A stretch of DNA of 64,000 nucleotides from assembly GCF_013408655.1 (NCBI RefSeq), contig NZ_JACCBP010000003.1:482011-546010 (forward strand), read 5' to 3'. The position numbers and the translations under genes are program-made. Positions 47,518 through 56,117 of the stretch are shown piece after piece; the first letter of the stretch is position 1, and each line of letters opens with the position of its first letter. Under the pieces are notes generated by a model. The model did no database searches, was not told where the DNA came from, and was given only the letters and a program-made list of their open reading frames with translations. This DNA is from Pigmentiphaga litoralis (GTDB lineage Bacteria; Pseudomonadota; Gammaproteobacteria; Burkholderiales; Burkholderiaceae_B).

Positions 47518-48876
47518 ATGCCGCACGTATTGATCGTTGATGATGAACCGAACACGCGGGCCGCGCTCGCTGAAATCATCGCTGACGAGGGATTCACCAC
47601 CGCCGTCGCCGGCGATTTGCGCGAAGCCCGGATCCAGATCGTGCGGCAAGCGCCAGATGTGGTGCTGACGGACCTGAAGCTGCCCGACGGCACCGGCATG
47701 GACCTGTTCAAGGAACTGGAGCCGGGCATTCCGGTGGAAGTCATCCTGATCACGGGCCACGCCAGCGTCGAAAGCGCCGTGGACGCCCTGCGTCTGGGCG
47801 CCGCCGACTACCTGGTCAAGCCGATCAACATGCAGCGCCTGAAAGCGATCCTGGATCGCATTCCGCGCTCGGGCGACCTCAAGGCCGAAATCGGATCGCT
47901 GCGCGGCGAGCTGCGCCGCTACGGACGCTTTGGCCGCATGCTCGGCAACTCGGCCGCCATGCAGCAGTTCTACGACCAGATCAACAAGGTCGCGCCGACC
48001 GAAGCCACCGTGCTGCTGATCGGCGAAAGCGGCACCGGCAAGGAACTGGCCGCGCAAACGGTCCATGAACTGAGCCTGCGTCGCAAGCGTCCGTTCCTGG
48101 CCGTCAACTGCGGCGCCATTTCGCCCAACCTGATTGAAAGCGAAATGTTCGGCCATGAACGCGGCAGTTTCACGGGCGCTGAACGCCAGCACAAGGGCTA
48201 CTTCGAACGATCCAACGGCGGCACGCTGTTCCTGGACGAAATTACCGAAATGCCGATCGAACTGCAGGTCAAGCTGCTGCGCGTGCTTGAAACCGGTCTG
48301 TTCATGCGTGTCGGTACCAATCAGGAAATCGAAAGCGACGTCCGCATCGTTGCCGCGACCAACCGCAACCCGATGGAAGCGGTGGCCGAGGGCAAGCTGC
48401 GCGAAGACTTGTACCACCGTCTGAACGTCTTCCCGTTGCAACTGCCGCCATTGCGCGAGCGGGGCAAGGACTCGGAACTGCTGGCGCAAAGCTTCCTGGA
48501 CGACCTGAACGCCCAGCACGGCACAACCAAGACCTTTGCCCCAGAAATGCTGGCGAACCTGTCGGCGCATTCATGGCCTGGCAACGTGCGCGAGTTGAAG
48601 AACTACGTGCAGCGCGCGTTCATCATGGCCGACGAAGGGCTGATCAGCCCGTTCGCTGCGCCCATGCAACTGGCCACGTCCAAGGCGCCGGCGGAAACCA
48701 TCATCACCATTCCGGTGGGTATGTCTCTTGCGGAAGCAGATCGTCAGCTGATCTTTGCGACGCTTGAACAATGTTCGGGCGTCAAGAAGCATGCGGCTGA
48801 AGTCTTGGGCATCAGCTTGAAGACGCTGTACAACCGCCTCGAAGAATATTCCGCTTCCGACGCGCTCGACGAGTAG
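47518..48876 (+). CDS. NtrC-family sigma-54-dependent response regulator
   Basis: A 452-residue regulator. The receiver is at residues 1-115 (D8-D9, phosphoacceptor D52 in VVLTDLKLPDGTG, lysine in YLVKPINM). The AAA+ domain has Walker A GESGTGKE (169-176), GSFTGA (216-221) and Walker B GGTLFLDEIT. The Fis-type helix-turn-helix at the end (KKHAAEVLGISLKTLYNRLE) is nearly identical to that of the input-less activator at 45.4 kb. The ATG at 47518 gives the standard start MPHVLIVDDEP. No kinase gene is adjacent, so its signal source is unknown. Confidence 0.93.
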   Translation: MPHVLIVDDEPNTRAALAEIIADEGFTTAVAGDLREARIQIVRQAPDVVLTDLKLPDGTGMDLFKELEPGIPVEVILITGHASVESAVDALRLGAADYLVKPINMQRLKAILDRIPRSGDLKAEIGSLRGELRRYGRFGRMLGNSAAMQQFYDQINKVAPTEATVLLIGESGTGKELAAQTVHELSLRRKRPFLAVNCGAISPNLIESEMFGHERGSFTGAERQHKGYFERSNGGTLFLDEITEMPIELQVKLLRVLETGLFMRVGTNQEIESDVRIVAATNRNPMEAVAEGKLREDLYHRLNVFPLQLPPLRERGKDSELLAQSFLDDLNAQHGTTKTFAPEMLANLSAHSWPGNVRELKNYVQRAFIMADEGLISPFAAPMQLATSKAPAETIITIPVGMSLAEADRQLIFATLEQCSGVKKHAAEVLGISLKTLYNRLEEYSASDALDE

Positions 48877-48918
48877 GCGTGTGGGGGGCAGGGCGGCCGA
48901 CAACGATAAGGAGCCAAC

Positions 48919-49089
48919 ATGCAGGATCTGCACATGCACACCACCCCCCCGATTCCTCCCGTCAATGATCCGCCAGTCGACCCGATTGGCGATCCTCCAG
49001 GTGGCCCGGTAGGCGATCCCCCGCCCAACAATCCCGAGCCCGTCGAACCCCCGCAAATCCCGCCGGCACCGGTCCCGCCGCAAGGCTGA
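48919..49089 (+). CDS. Short proline-rich protein
   Basis: A 56-residue protein with about 40 percent proline (PPVDPIGDPPGGPVGDPPPN, ending PPAPVPPQG), also rich in Asp, Val and Asn. It has no signal peptide. AAGGAG precedes the ATG at 8-base spacing, which is the main evidence that it is translated. It lies 42 bases after the NtrC-type regulator on the same strand and before a conserved-looking membrane protein gene. I do not recognise the family. Confidence 0.62.
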   Translation: MQDLHMHTTPPIPPVNDPPVDPIGDPPGGPVGDPPPNNPEPVEPPQIPPAPVPPQG

Positions 49090-49117
49090 CCTGCCGCATC
49101 GTCCCTTCCTGACCAGC

Positions 49118-49154
49118 GCCCGCTGACCGGCACGTTTCGTGCTGTACAGCGGGC
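49118..49154 (+). other. Extended hairpin before the membrane protein gene
   Basis: GCCCGCTG (49118-49125) pairs with CAGCGGGC (49147-49154), with an inner GCAC/GTGC stem. It ends 14 bases before the AAGGAA ribosome site of the next gene. It could be a leader structure or a weak terminator for the proline-rich gene. Confidence 0.5.
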
Positions 49155-49177
49155 ACAATGCTAATAAGGAAAACACC

Positions 49178-49762
49178 ATGTCCCTGATCGTCGCTGCTCG
49201 ATTCGACTCCTTTCCCGAGGCCGAAGCCGCAGGCCGTATGCTGTTCCAGAAAGGCTTCAAGGAAGAAGACGTCTCGATCTTTTTTGTGAACCCTGCCGGC
49301 CAGCATGCACGTCATGCCGTGGGGGGCGACCATGCCGCCAGTGAAGGCGCCAAGGATGCGCACAAAGGCGCCATCATCGGCGCCGCCACCATTGCCGTGC
49401 TTGGCGCGGTGTTGGGCGCAGCGATCTGGATGGTGTCGGGGATCCCACTGTGGGCACTGATCATCTTCGTTGCCGTGGGGGCCTACATCGGGTCGCTGGG
49501 CGGCGCGATGGTAGCCACCAAGCAGAACAGCAAGCGGCCTGCGCGGCCGGGCCAGGACATCGGTATGCGGCGCGCGGGCGTGCTCACGTCGGTGCGCGTA
49601 GTGCCGGATACCGAAACGCTGGCGTCGCAAATCCTGTTGCAGGCGGGCGGCAAGGATATCGAGCGTGCCGGTGGCCAATGGAAGAACGGCGACTGGGTCG
49701 ACTTCGATGCGGCCAACACCCCCGTACTCAGCGACAAGGTGCCTGCCAAGGCTACCGAATAG
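49178..49762 (+). CDS. Membrane protein with glycine-rich hairpin, stress-type
   Basis: A 194-residue protein. An N-terminal ferredoxin-fold-like segment (SLIVAARFDSFPEAEAAGRM) resembles the YflT/general-stress domain. Two hydrophobic, Gly/Ala-rich membrane segments follow near residues 65-110 (GAIIGAATIAVLGAVLGAAI and ALIIFVAVGAYIGSLGGAMV), then a soluble tail. AAGGAAAACACC precedes the ATG at 49178. Such proteins are annotated as general stress or hypothetical membrane proteins. No specific function can be given. Confidence 0.78.
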   Translation: MSLIVAARFDSFPEAEAAGRMLFQKGFKEEDVSIFFVNPAGQHARHAVGGDHAASEGAKDAHKGAIIGAATIAVLGAVLGAAIWMVSGIPLWALIIFVAVGAYIGSLGGAMVATKQNSKRPARPGQDIGMRRAGVLTSVRVVPDTETLASQILLQAGGKDIERAGGQWKNGDWVDFDAANTPVLSDKVPAKATE

Positions 49763-49812
49763 TCGAGCGGGAAGTCAGATCGTCGTGGACGCGGGAGACC
49801 GCGTTCAATAAA

Positions 49813-49842
49813 AAAAAGGCGCCTTGATCAGGGCGCCTTTTT
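49813..49842. terminator. Bidirectional terminator
   Basis: AAAAAGGCGCC pairs with GGCGCCTTTTT around an 8-base loop. It lies between the convergent membrane protein and acidic protein genes. Confidence 0.92.
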
Positions 49843-49846
49843 CATG

Positions 49847-50176
49847 TCAGACGTTGTCGTTCTCGTCGTCATCCGGGATCGCGTCCCCGATCCGGTCACC
49901 GACATTGCCCTGGCTGATTTCCTGTTCGTCCACGCCTTCGCCAGGAATGGGTTCGATCGAATCGGGCAGCAGGTCATCGCCTTCTTCTTCAATCGAAATG
50001 TCTACCGATGGACGATCGCCCGCGCCACCCGAATCGGAGTCGCTGTCACCTTGCGGCAAGCCTGCGCGGTCGCTGCCGGTATCCGAGCTGTCGCTGGGTC
50101 CCAGATCGGCGTTGGTGTGGCCCGGCGGAAAACCCATTGCTTCTTCGCCGTCGTTCAATAGTGTGCTGTTCGCCAT
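49847..50176 (-). CDS. Small acidic disordered protein
   Basis: A 109-residue protein rich in Asp, Glu, Gly and Ser, ending in IPDDDENDNV. It has no hydrophobic segment and is probably intrinsically disordered. CTCAGGAG precedes the ATG, so translation is well supported. A terminator hairpin ends only a few bases before this ribosome site. I recall similar small acidic proteins annotated as hypothetical in Pseudomonas and Burkholderiales; no function known. Confidence 0.75.
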   Translation of the reverse strand: MANSTLLNDGEEAMGFPPGHTNADLGPSDSSDTGSDRAGLPQGDSDSDSGGAGDRPSVDISIEEEGDDLLPDSIEPIPGEGVDEQEISQGNVGDRIGDAIPDDDENDNV

Positions 50177-50189
50177 GTTCGACTCCTGA

Positions 50190-50214
50190 GAAAAAAGGCC
50201 GCTATGAGCGGCCT
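50190..50214 (-). terminator. Terminator of the lysine-rich protein gene
   Basis: Read on the minus strand, AGGCCGCT pairs with AGCGGCCT around a 3-base loop, followed by TTTTTT. The T-run directly adjoins the ribosome site of the acidic protein gene downstream. Confidence 0.88.
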
Positions 50215-50278
50215 GAATGGAATGCGATCGTTCTTGTCATTATGGTCTGATCCCTTTCGGAATCAGACGTTCAAGCAA

Positions 50279-50650
50279 TTACATGTTGTAGGTCGTCTTG
50301 GCCTGCTTCTGGCACATGTCCTTGGCATCGCCGGACATGGCGTCACATTTTTCCTTGGCAACCTTATAGTCGGCTTCGCGCTTTTCCTTGTTGGCATCGG
50401 CACGCACGTCACCGGTCTTTGCGGCAGCCTTGTTGTCGACTTCAGCCTTGGTGCGCTTCGCCTTGGCTTCCTTCTCGCACACGTCCTGGTTGTTGCCCTT
50501 CATCGGCTTGCACAGTTCCATAGCGGACTTGTACTCGGCTTCGATCTGCTTGTCGCGCATCTTGTACGCGTCGTCGGCCGCGTGGGCGCCGACGGAGAAG
50601 GCAGCGCAGGACAGCAGGGCGATGGTCAGGGTGGTTTTTATGGTTTTCAT
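50279..50650 (-). CDS. Secreted Lys/Ala-rich protein with paired cysteines
   Basis: A 123-residue protein with a signal peptide (MKTIKTTLTIALLSCAAFSV, then GAHAA). The mature part is helical and charged, with two similar segments: EYKSAMELCKPMKGNNQDVC and DYKVAKEKCDAMSGDAKDMC. Each segment has a C-x10-11-C spacing, so it is an internal duplication likely with two disulfides in the periplasm. It has no identified family. GGAGA precedes the ATG. A 217-base upstream region is AT-richer than its surroundings and may hold its promoter. Confidence 0.78.
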   Translation of the reverse strand: MKTIKTTLTIALLSCAAFSVGAHAADDAYKMRDKQIEAEYKSAMELCKPMKGNNQDVCEKEAKAKRTKAEVDNKAAAKTGDVRADANKEKREADYKVAKEKCDAMSGDAKDMCQKQAKTTYNM

Positions 50651-50867
50651 AGGGCTCTCCTAGCTTCAATAGACGGGTACATCGGGTGACCGTGATCACT
50701 GCCGGTGTACCCCTGTCCTTGCAAGGGCCGTGCCATGTTGCCCGGCCTTGATAGAGCGCCATTTGAGCGTCGGCGTTGTAATGCGAGCGAGCATGCAGTG
50801 TAAAAAAAGCGATTGCTTATACCTGTTGTGTATAAAGCGCGCCGCGCGCATCAGACTCCGTACAAAG

Positions 50868-51506
50868 TCAGGCCGGCTTGGTCTTGCTGCGGTAGTCGCA
50901 CAGGTCAACAATGCCGCACTCGGGGCACTTGGGCGTGCGGGCCACACACACGTAGCGGCCGTGCAGGATCAGCCAGTGATGCGCATCCATCAGGTAATCG
51001 CGCGGCACGAACTTCAGCAGCTTGGCTTCGACTTCCACGACATTCTTGCCCGGCGCCAGGCCGGTGCGATTGCTGACCCGGAAGATGTGGGTATCCACCG
51101 CCATCGCCACTTGCCGGAATGCCGTGTTCAACACCACATTGGCCGTCTTGCGGCCCACGCCAGGCAGGGCTTCCAGCGACGCGCGATCCGCCGGCACCTC
51201 GCCGCCATGGCGATCGATCAACTGCTGACAGGTCGCCAGCACGTTCTTGGCCTTGGTCTTCCACAGGTTGATGGTGCGCACGTACTCGCCCAGCGCTTCT
51301 TCGCCCAGCGCAAGAATGCCCTCGGGCGTGCCATGCTCGGGAAAGAAGCGGCGCGTCGCAATGTTCACCGACTTGTCGGTGGCCTGCGCGGACAGGATCA
51401 CTGCAATCAACAGCTGGAACGGCGTCGTGTATTCCAGCTCGGTCTGCGGCGTGGGATTGGCCGCGCTCAGGCGGCGAAAGATTTCCAGGCGCTTGGCGTT
51501 GTTCAT
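50868..51506 (-). CDS. nth: Endonuclease III
   Basis: A DNA glycosylase/AP lyase of base excision repair, 212 residues. The helix-hairpin-helix is LEALPGVGRKTANVVLNTAF with catalytic Lys, and the catalytic Asp is in VDTHIFRVSNRTGL. The C-terminal 4Fe-4S cluster has four cysteines ending CPECGIVDLCDYRSKTK. Normal length. It is the last gene of a run with rnfB, phaZ, fpr and fdxA. Confidence 0.97.
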   Translation of the reverse strand: MNNAKRLEIFRRLSAANPTPQTELEYTTPFQLLIAVILSAQATDKSVNIATRRFFPEHGTPEGILALGEEALGEYVRTINLWKTKAKNVLATCQQLIDRHGGEVPADRASLEALPGVGRKTANVVLNTAFRQVAMAVDTHIFRVSNRTGLAPGKNVVEVEAKLLKFVPRDYLMDAHHWLILHGRYVCVARTPKCPECGIVDLCDYRSKTKPA

Positions 51507-51613
51507 GGCGAAAAATGGGGAAGGATGGGGTGGGAAAGCTGTGCTGTCGGGCGCTCAGTGCCGGCTGGGGCGCGGATCCCACTGATCACATGGAGCGGCC
51601 CGGATCGTCGCCG

Positions 51614-52408
51614 TCACCCGGCGCGGCGCGCGCGAGCCCGGGCCAGCGCGGCGGCCAGAATGGCCTGTTTGCGTTCTGCCGCGCTGTCGGCAGGCGCCGC
51701 CGGCGCGGGGGTGGAAGACAACGGTGGCAGGGTGATGTCGGCAGACGACGCATCCGGTTGACCAATGGCGGGTGCAGATCCCGCCGTGGCACTGGAAGGG
51801 GTGTGCGCCACCGATACGGCCACGGCCTCATGGTCCTGCTGCGCTGCTGCGGGGTTCCGAGACACCCAGTCCTCGCCGGCCGTGGCCGACACTGTTGGCG
51901 CCGCGCTGTGCTCGCGGTCGGATTCCCGGATCAGTCGTGACTGCCTCAGCGTATAACGCCGCCGCGCGTCAGCAGCATCCTGTTCGGTCCACGCGCGAGG
52001 CGGTGCGACCACCTCCATGTGGATGCAATCGACCGGACAGGGTGCAACGCACAGATCACAGCCCGTACAGGCCGACGGCAGGATCGTATGCATACGTTTG
52101 TTGGCGCCGACGATGGCATCCACCGGACAGGCCTGAATGCACAAGGTACAGCCGATGCAGTGCTGTTCGTCGATGCGGGCAACCCGCAGCGGGCCAGGCA
52201 GGCCGCGCGTCAGGTCCAGCGGAACGATAGGGCGGTCAAGCAGCGCGGCCAGCGTGGCGACGCCCGCTTCGCCGCCGGGCGGGCATCGGTCGATGCCCGC
52301 TGTCCCATTGGCAATCGCCTCGGCATACGGCCTGCAACCGTCAAACCCGCATTTTGTGCATTGGGTCTGGGGAAGGCGGGCGTCGATGCGGTCAGCGAGG
52401 TCGTGCAC
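51614..52408 (-). CDS. rnfB: RnfB-like ferredoxin-type electron transport protein
   Basis: A 264-residue protein starting with GTG at 52408. An N-terminal 4Fe-4S domain ([19 protein letters not shown]) precedes two ferredoxin motifs, [16 protein letters not shown] and [16 protein letters not shown]. The last 120 residues are Ala/Pro/Ser-rich and disordered. In Rnf complexes RnfB carries electrons between ferredoxin and NADH; here there is no other rnf gene and no N-terminal membrane helix, so it acts as a soluble ferredoxin-type carrier. Placed in a nth-rnfB pair, as in many Betaproteobacteria. Confidence 0.92.
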   Translation of the reverse strand: MHDLADRIDARLPQTQCTKCGFDGCRPYAEAIANGTAGIDRCPPGGEAGVATLAALLDRPIVPLDLTRGLPGPLRVARIDEQHCIGCTLCIQACPVDAIVGANKRMHTILPSACTGCDLCVAPCPVDCIHMEVVAPPRAWTEQDAADARRRYTLRQSRLIRESDREHSAAPTVSATAGEDWVSRNPAAAQQDHEAVAVSVAHTPSSATAGSAPAIGQPDASSADITLPPLSSTPAPAAPADSAAERKQAILAAALARARARRAG

Positions 52409-52419
52409 GGAACAAAGCG

Positions 52420-53682
52420 TCAGGTCGAGGGGCGTTCGTGCTGGCGAATGAACGCGGCAATCTTCGGTTCAATGATGGTGCGCCAGCGGCGGCCCGAGAA
52501 AATGCCGTAGTGGCCACAATCCTTGGCGGTGAAGTGTTCCTTGTTCGCCGCGGGAATGCCCGAGCACAGATCCTGGGCAGCCTGCGTCTGGCCTGAACCG
52601 GAAATATCGTCCAGCTCGCCTTCGATCGTCAGCAAGGCCACCGAGCTGATGTCTCCGGGCGTGACGCGCTGGCCAGCAACGTCCCACGTGCCTTGAGGCA
52701 GGCGGGCTTCCTGGAACACCGTCTTGATGGTGTCCAGGTAATACTCGGCCGGCATGTCCAGCACGGCGTTGTACTCGTCGTAGAACTTGCGGTGCAGTTC
52801 CGCGTCTTCATCGTCGCCCTTGATCAGGTCCAGGTAGAAGTCATAGTGCGACTTTGCATGGCGATCGGTGTTCATGGCAACGAATCCGGCGTGTTGCAGG
52901 AAGCCGGGGTAAACCTTGCGGCCAGCGCCCGGGAAACGTGGCGGAACGCGATGGATCAGCTGGTTCTCGAACCACGAGTACGGCTTGGTGGTTGCCAGCG
53001 TGTTGACCTGGGTCGGCGACTTTCGGGGATCGATCGGGCCACCCATCATGATCATGGTGCGGGGCAGGGCGGGATCGTTCTCGGTGGACATCAGCGAAAT
53101 GGCCGCCAGCACCGGGACGGTCGGCTGGCACACCGAAATCACGTGAACGTCCGGACCCAGTTCGCGAATGAAGTCCCGCACATACAGGACATAGTCGTCC
53201 AGATGGAAGGGGCCGGCCGACGCCGGCACCATGCGGGCATCCACCCAGTCCGTCACATACACATCATGCGCAGGCAGCAGCGCCCGCACGGTGTCGCGCA
53301 GCAGGGTGGCATGATGGCCCGACAGCGGTGCCACCAGCAGGACCTTCGGGTCCTTGCGTACGGCGCCCGCGCCCTTGCCCACGCTGCGGTGAACCGCGCC
53401 GCGTTCGAAGTGGACAAGGTTACAGAAGGGCTTCTGGACGGCGTTCGATTCGGTCACCGGGACCTCGACGCCATCGATCAGGGTAGTGGGCAAGTCCCAG
53501 GCCGGCTTTTCATAGTCCTTGCCGAGCCGATACAGCAGCTCGTAACCGGCAGCGATGCGCCGCGACACAGGCGTGTACGCAAGCGGGCTGAACGGATTGG
53601 AGAAAAGTTGTGCGCTGGCGTCGGCGAAGCTCGCAAACGGGGTCAACAGCGCGCGCTGCATTTCGTGGAGTTGGTACAGCAT
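52420..53682 (-). CDS. phaZ: Intracellular polyhydroxybutyrate depolymerase
   Basis: A 420-residue PhaZ of the type found in Ralstonia eutropha, which mobilises stored PHB granules in the cytoplasm. The nucleophile is a cysteine, C185, in the sequence ISVCQPTVP, where lipases have a serine. The protein starts [16 protein letters not shown], has [20 protein letters not shown], and ends with the catalytic-region [21 protein letters not shown] chose the ATG at 53682. There is no signal peptide, consistent with intracellular use. It sits between rnfB (11 bases) and fpr (84 bases). PHB synthase is not in the window. Confidence 0.93.
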   Translation of the reverse strand: MLYQLHEMQRALLTPFASFADASAQLFSNPFSPLAYTPVSRRIAAGYELLYRLGKDYEKPAWDLPTTLIDGVEVPVTESNAVQKPFCNLVHFERGAVHRSVGKGAGAVRKDPKVLLVAPLSGHHATLLRDTVRALLPAHDVYVTDWVDARMVPASAGPFHLDDYVLYVRDFIRELGPDVHVISVCQPTVPVLAAISLMSTENDPALPRTMIMMGGPIDPRKSPTQVNTLATTKPYSWFENQLIHRVPPRFPGAGRKVYPGFLQHAGFVAMNTDRHAKSHYDFYLDLIKGDDEDAELHRKFYDEYNAVLDMPAEYYLDTIKTVFQEARLPQGTWDVAGQRVTPGDISSVALLTIEGELDDISGSGQTQAAQDLCSGIPAANKEHFTAKDCGHYGIFSGRRWRTIIEPKIAAFIRQHERPST

Positions 53683-53766
53683 GAGTGCTCCGGGACTGCA
53701 ATATGACTGACGATTATTGCTCTGCCATGGGGATCGTGCAATGCACAATGCACGACAGCGGTGCAA

Positions 53767-54576
53767 CTACCAATAGTTCTCGACGGCCAGGTTACCGGGC
53801 CTGCCCCGGCGTGAGGCAGCAAATCCCCGGGAAGCCAGCAAGTGGCGTAAATCGGACACCATTTCGGGATTTCCGCACAACATCACCCGGCCCCGCTCGG
53901 GGTCCAACGCCACGCCAGCGCGGCGTTCCAGCTCACCGGTCTCGATCAGGGTGGTGATGCGCCCATTCAGTGCGCCTGGCACGATTTCGCGCGTGATGGA
54001 CGGCAGGTAGATGAGTTTGTGCGGATTGGCGGCCACCATCTCACCAAAATAGGGATGGTCGGCCAGTCCTTCAATGGTCTCGCGGTAGGCAAGCTCTTCG
54101 GCGGTGCGTACGCTGTGCACCACAATCAGGTGCTCGTAGTCGTCCCACACCTGCAGGTCCAGCAATACCGAAATGAATGGCGCAAGCCCTGTGCCCGAGC
54201 TCAGCATCCACAGATCCTTGCCGGTCGGAAAAGCGGCGGTGGTCAGGAAACCGAAGGCGGTCTTGTCGACGTAGATCGTGTCGCCTTCACCCAGCTTTTC
54301 AAGCTCGCTGGTGAATTCCCCGCCGTCCACCACAATCGAAAAGAACTCGAGGTGCTCGTCATACGGCGCCGACACGATGGAATACGCGCGCCACACGATC
54401 GTGCTGCCCGAGCCATCGGCCGCGGACGGATCCGGCTTGGCCACGCCCAGCCGCGCAAACTGGCCAGGCACGAAACGAAAGCCCTGGTCGCGCGTGGTCC
54501 GGAACGAAAACAGCTTTCCAGGCACCCAGGTCTTGACCCAGGTGACCGTCTCGGCAGTGTATTTGTCGGCGCTCAT
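53767..54576 (-). CDS. fpr: Ferredoxin-NADP reductase
   Basis: A 269-residue FAD enzyme that exchanges electrons between NADPH and ferredoxin or flavodoxin. FAD-binding RAYSIVSAPYDEHLEFF and the NADP-binding LSSGTGLAPFISVLLDL are clear, and the C-terminus has VMLCGNPEMV. It ends in AVENYW. It starts 9 bases after fdxA, so fdxA and fpr form a two-gene unit encoding electron carrier and reductase. Confidence 0.95.
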   Translation of the reverse strand: MSADKYTAETVTWVKTWVPGKLFSFRTTRDQGFRFVPGQFARLGVAKPDPSAADGSGSTIVWRAYSIVSAPYDEHLEFFSIVVDGGEFTSELEKLGEGDTIYVDKTAFGFLTTAAFPTGKDLWMLSSGTGLAPFISVLLDLQVWDDYEHLIVVHSVRTAEELAYRETIEGLADHPYFGEMVAANPHKLIYLPSITREIVPGALNGRITTLIETGELERRAGVALDPERGRVMLCGNPEMVSDLRHLLASRGFAASRRGRPGNLAVENYW

Positions 54577-54585
54577 GCAGGCGGC

Positions 54586-54909
54586 TTAGCGCTCCAGCAG
54601 CGGCAGCTTGTTGGGCTTGTCCTTCCATTCATCCGCATCGTCCAGCGGCTTCTTGGTGCGGGTGATGCTGGGCCAGCTCTTGGACAGCTCGGCATTGATC
54701 TCGATGAAGTGCAGCTGGTCTTGCGGCAAGTCTTCTTCGGCAAGGATGGCGTTGGCCGGGCATTCCGGGATACAGACAGCGCAATCGATGCACTCGTCCG
54801 GATCGATGATCAGGAAGTTGGGACCCTCGCGAAAGCAATCCACAGGGCACACGTCCACGCAATCGGTGTATTTGCACTTGATGCAGTTTTCAGTGACGAC
54901 GTGGGTCAT
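54586..54909 (-). CDS. fdxA: Seven-iron ferredoxin (3Fe-4S and 4Fe-4S)
   Basis: A 107-residue ferredoxin: [26 protein letters not shown], with the second cluster in [16 protein letters not shown]. The layout with C-terminal extension is that of the FdxA group. It is the electron carrier for fpr directly downstream. The ATG at 54909 gives the family start; the upstream region is a 329-base divergent gap toward panB. Confidence 0.95.
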   Translation of the reverse strand: MTHVVTENCIKCKYTDCVDVCPVDCFREGPNFLIIDPDECIDCAVCIPECPANAILAEEDLPQDQLHFIEINAELSKSWPSITRTKKPLDDADEWKDKPNKLPLLER

Positions 54910-55238
54910 TCGAAGCTCCGCGGCACGAGGCGTGCCGTTGAAAAAATTGGGTTAGCCGATGATTTTACCGGACTCGCGAAGTTTCGCCTGCATAACCCCT
55001 CCGCGCGTCCGGTCTCGCCGTGCACATCACGCCACGTCTGGCGCCTGACACGCGCCGCTTCACGGCGACGTAAGCAGGCTATTCAGCCGTAATTGAGTGC
55101 TTCCCTAGGGCGATTGCCCGGTCGGAACTGTCCGTACGCGCAGGAAACGCGGCGCGCGCTGTGCTATGTTGACCGGCTCACCTGCTTGACCAAGTAGACC
55201 GGCTGACATCCTCAGCTTGATTATCCGGAGACTGCACG
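54910..55238. other. Divergent intergenic region fdxA/panB
   Basis: I see no gene here. The sequence holds GACCGGCT as a direct repeat (55171-55178 and 55197-55204, 26 bases apart), a TATGTT near 55164 that may be a -10 for panB, and ATCCGGAG just before the panB start. Confidence 0.4.
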
Positions 55239-56117
55239 ATGCGAACCTCTTTGAGCGCGCTGCGCAAGAAGCTCGCCAATGGCCGCAAATTATCGATGTT
55301 GACGTGTTACGACGCGGGCTTTGCCCGAGTGTTGGACGAGGCCGGCATCGACACCCTGCTGATCGGAGATTCCCTGGGCATGGTCGTCCAGGGACGCGAT
55401 TCCACACTGCCCGTCACGATCCAGGACATTGCCTATCACACGGCCTGCGTCGTGCGCGGCGCCGCCAATGCCTTTGTGCTGGCCGACATGCCCTTCGGCA
55501 GCTATCAGGAAAGCCCTGCTCAAGCGCTGCACAACGCCGTCATCCTGATGCAGGCCGGCGCGCAGATGGTCAAACTCGAAGGCGGCGCGGAAATCGCCCC
55601 CAGCATCGAACTGCTGACCCGCAGCGGCATTCCGGTTTGCGGCCATATTGGCCTGATGCCGTCCCACGTGCATGCATTGGGCGGCTTCCGGGTGCAAGGC
55701 AAGGAAACGGCCGACGCCGACCGGATCGTGGCCGACGCGCAGGCCGTCGAAGCGGCGGGCGCCGCCATGCTGGTCATCGAAGCCGTACCGGACGCCGTCG
55801 CGCGCCGGGTGTGCAACGACACCACGCTGATGACCATCGGCATCGGCGCCAGCGCCGCGTGCGACGGCCAGGTCCTCGTGCTGCACGACATGCTCGGCCT
55901 GACCCACAGCCCGGCCAAGTTCGTGAAGAACTACATGGTCGACGTATCGGGTGGCGGCGACGCCGTGCTGCAGGCGGCACGCCGCTACGCCCAGGAAGTC
56001 GAAAGCGGTGTCTTTCCCGGTGCCGAACACGTCTACGGCCTGACCTCCGGGTCGGTCGCCGGTCTGTATGGCAGTTCTGCCACGCCCGGAACTGCAACGC
56101 CTGGAGCGGCAACATGA
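55239..56117 (+). CDS. panB: 3-methyl-2-oxobutanoate hydroxymethyltransferase
   Basis: The first committed enzyme of pantothenate (vitamin B5) synthesis, adding a hydroxymethyl group from methylene-tetrahydrofolate to ketoisovalerate. It has 292 residues with [31 protein letters not shown], metal-binding [10 protein letters not shown] and [20 protein letters not shown] precedes the ATG at 55239. The C-terminal end is a short Ala/Thr-rich tail. It overlaps the next gene, pncB, by 4 bases (ATGA). Confidence 0.97.
   Translation: MRTSLSALRKKLANGRKLSMLTCYDAGFARVLDEAGIDTLLIGDSLGMVVQGRDSTLPVTIQDIAYHTACVVRGAANAFVLADMPFGSYQESPAQALHNAVILMQAGAQMVKLEGGAEIAPSIELLTRSGIPVCGHIGLMPSHVHALGGFRVQGKETADADRIVADAQAVEAAGAAMLVIEAVPDAVARRVCNDTTLMTIGIGASAACDGQVLVLHDMLGLTHSPAKFVKNYMVDVSGGGDAVLQAARRYAQEVESGVFPGAEHVYGLTSGSVAGLYGSSATPGTATPGAAT

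Noticed and set aside
55171..55204. Paired GACCGGCT repeats as a tRNA-like or attachment site
   Set aside because: No cloverleaf can be drawn and there is no integrase nearby.
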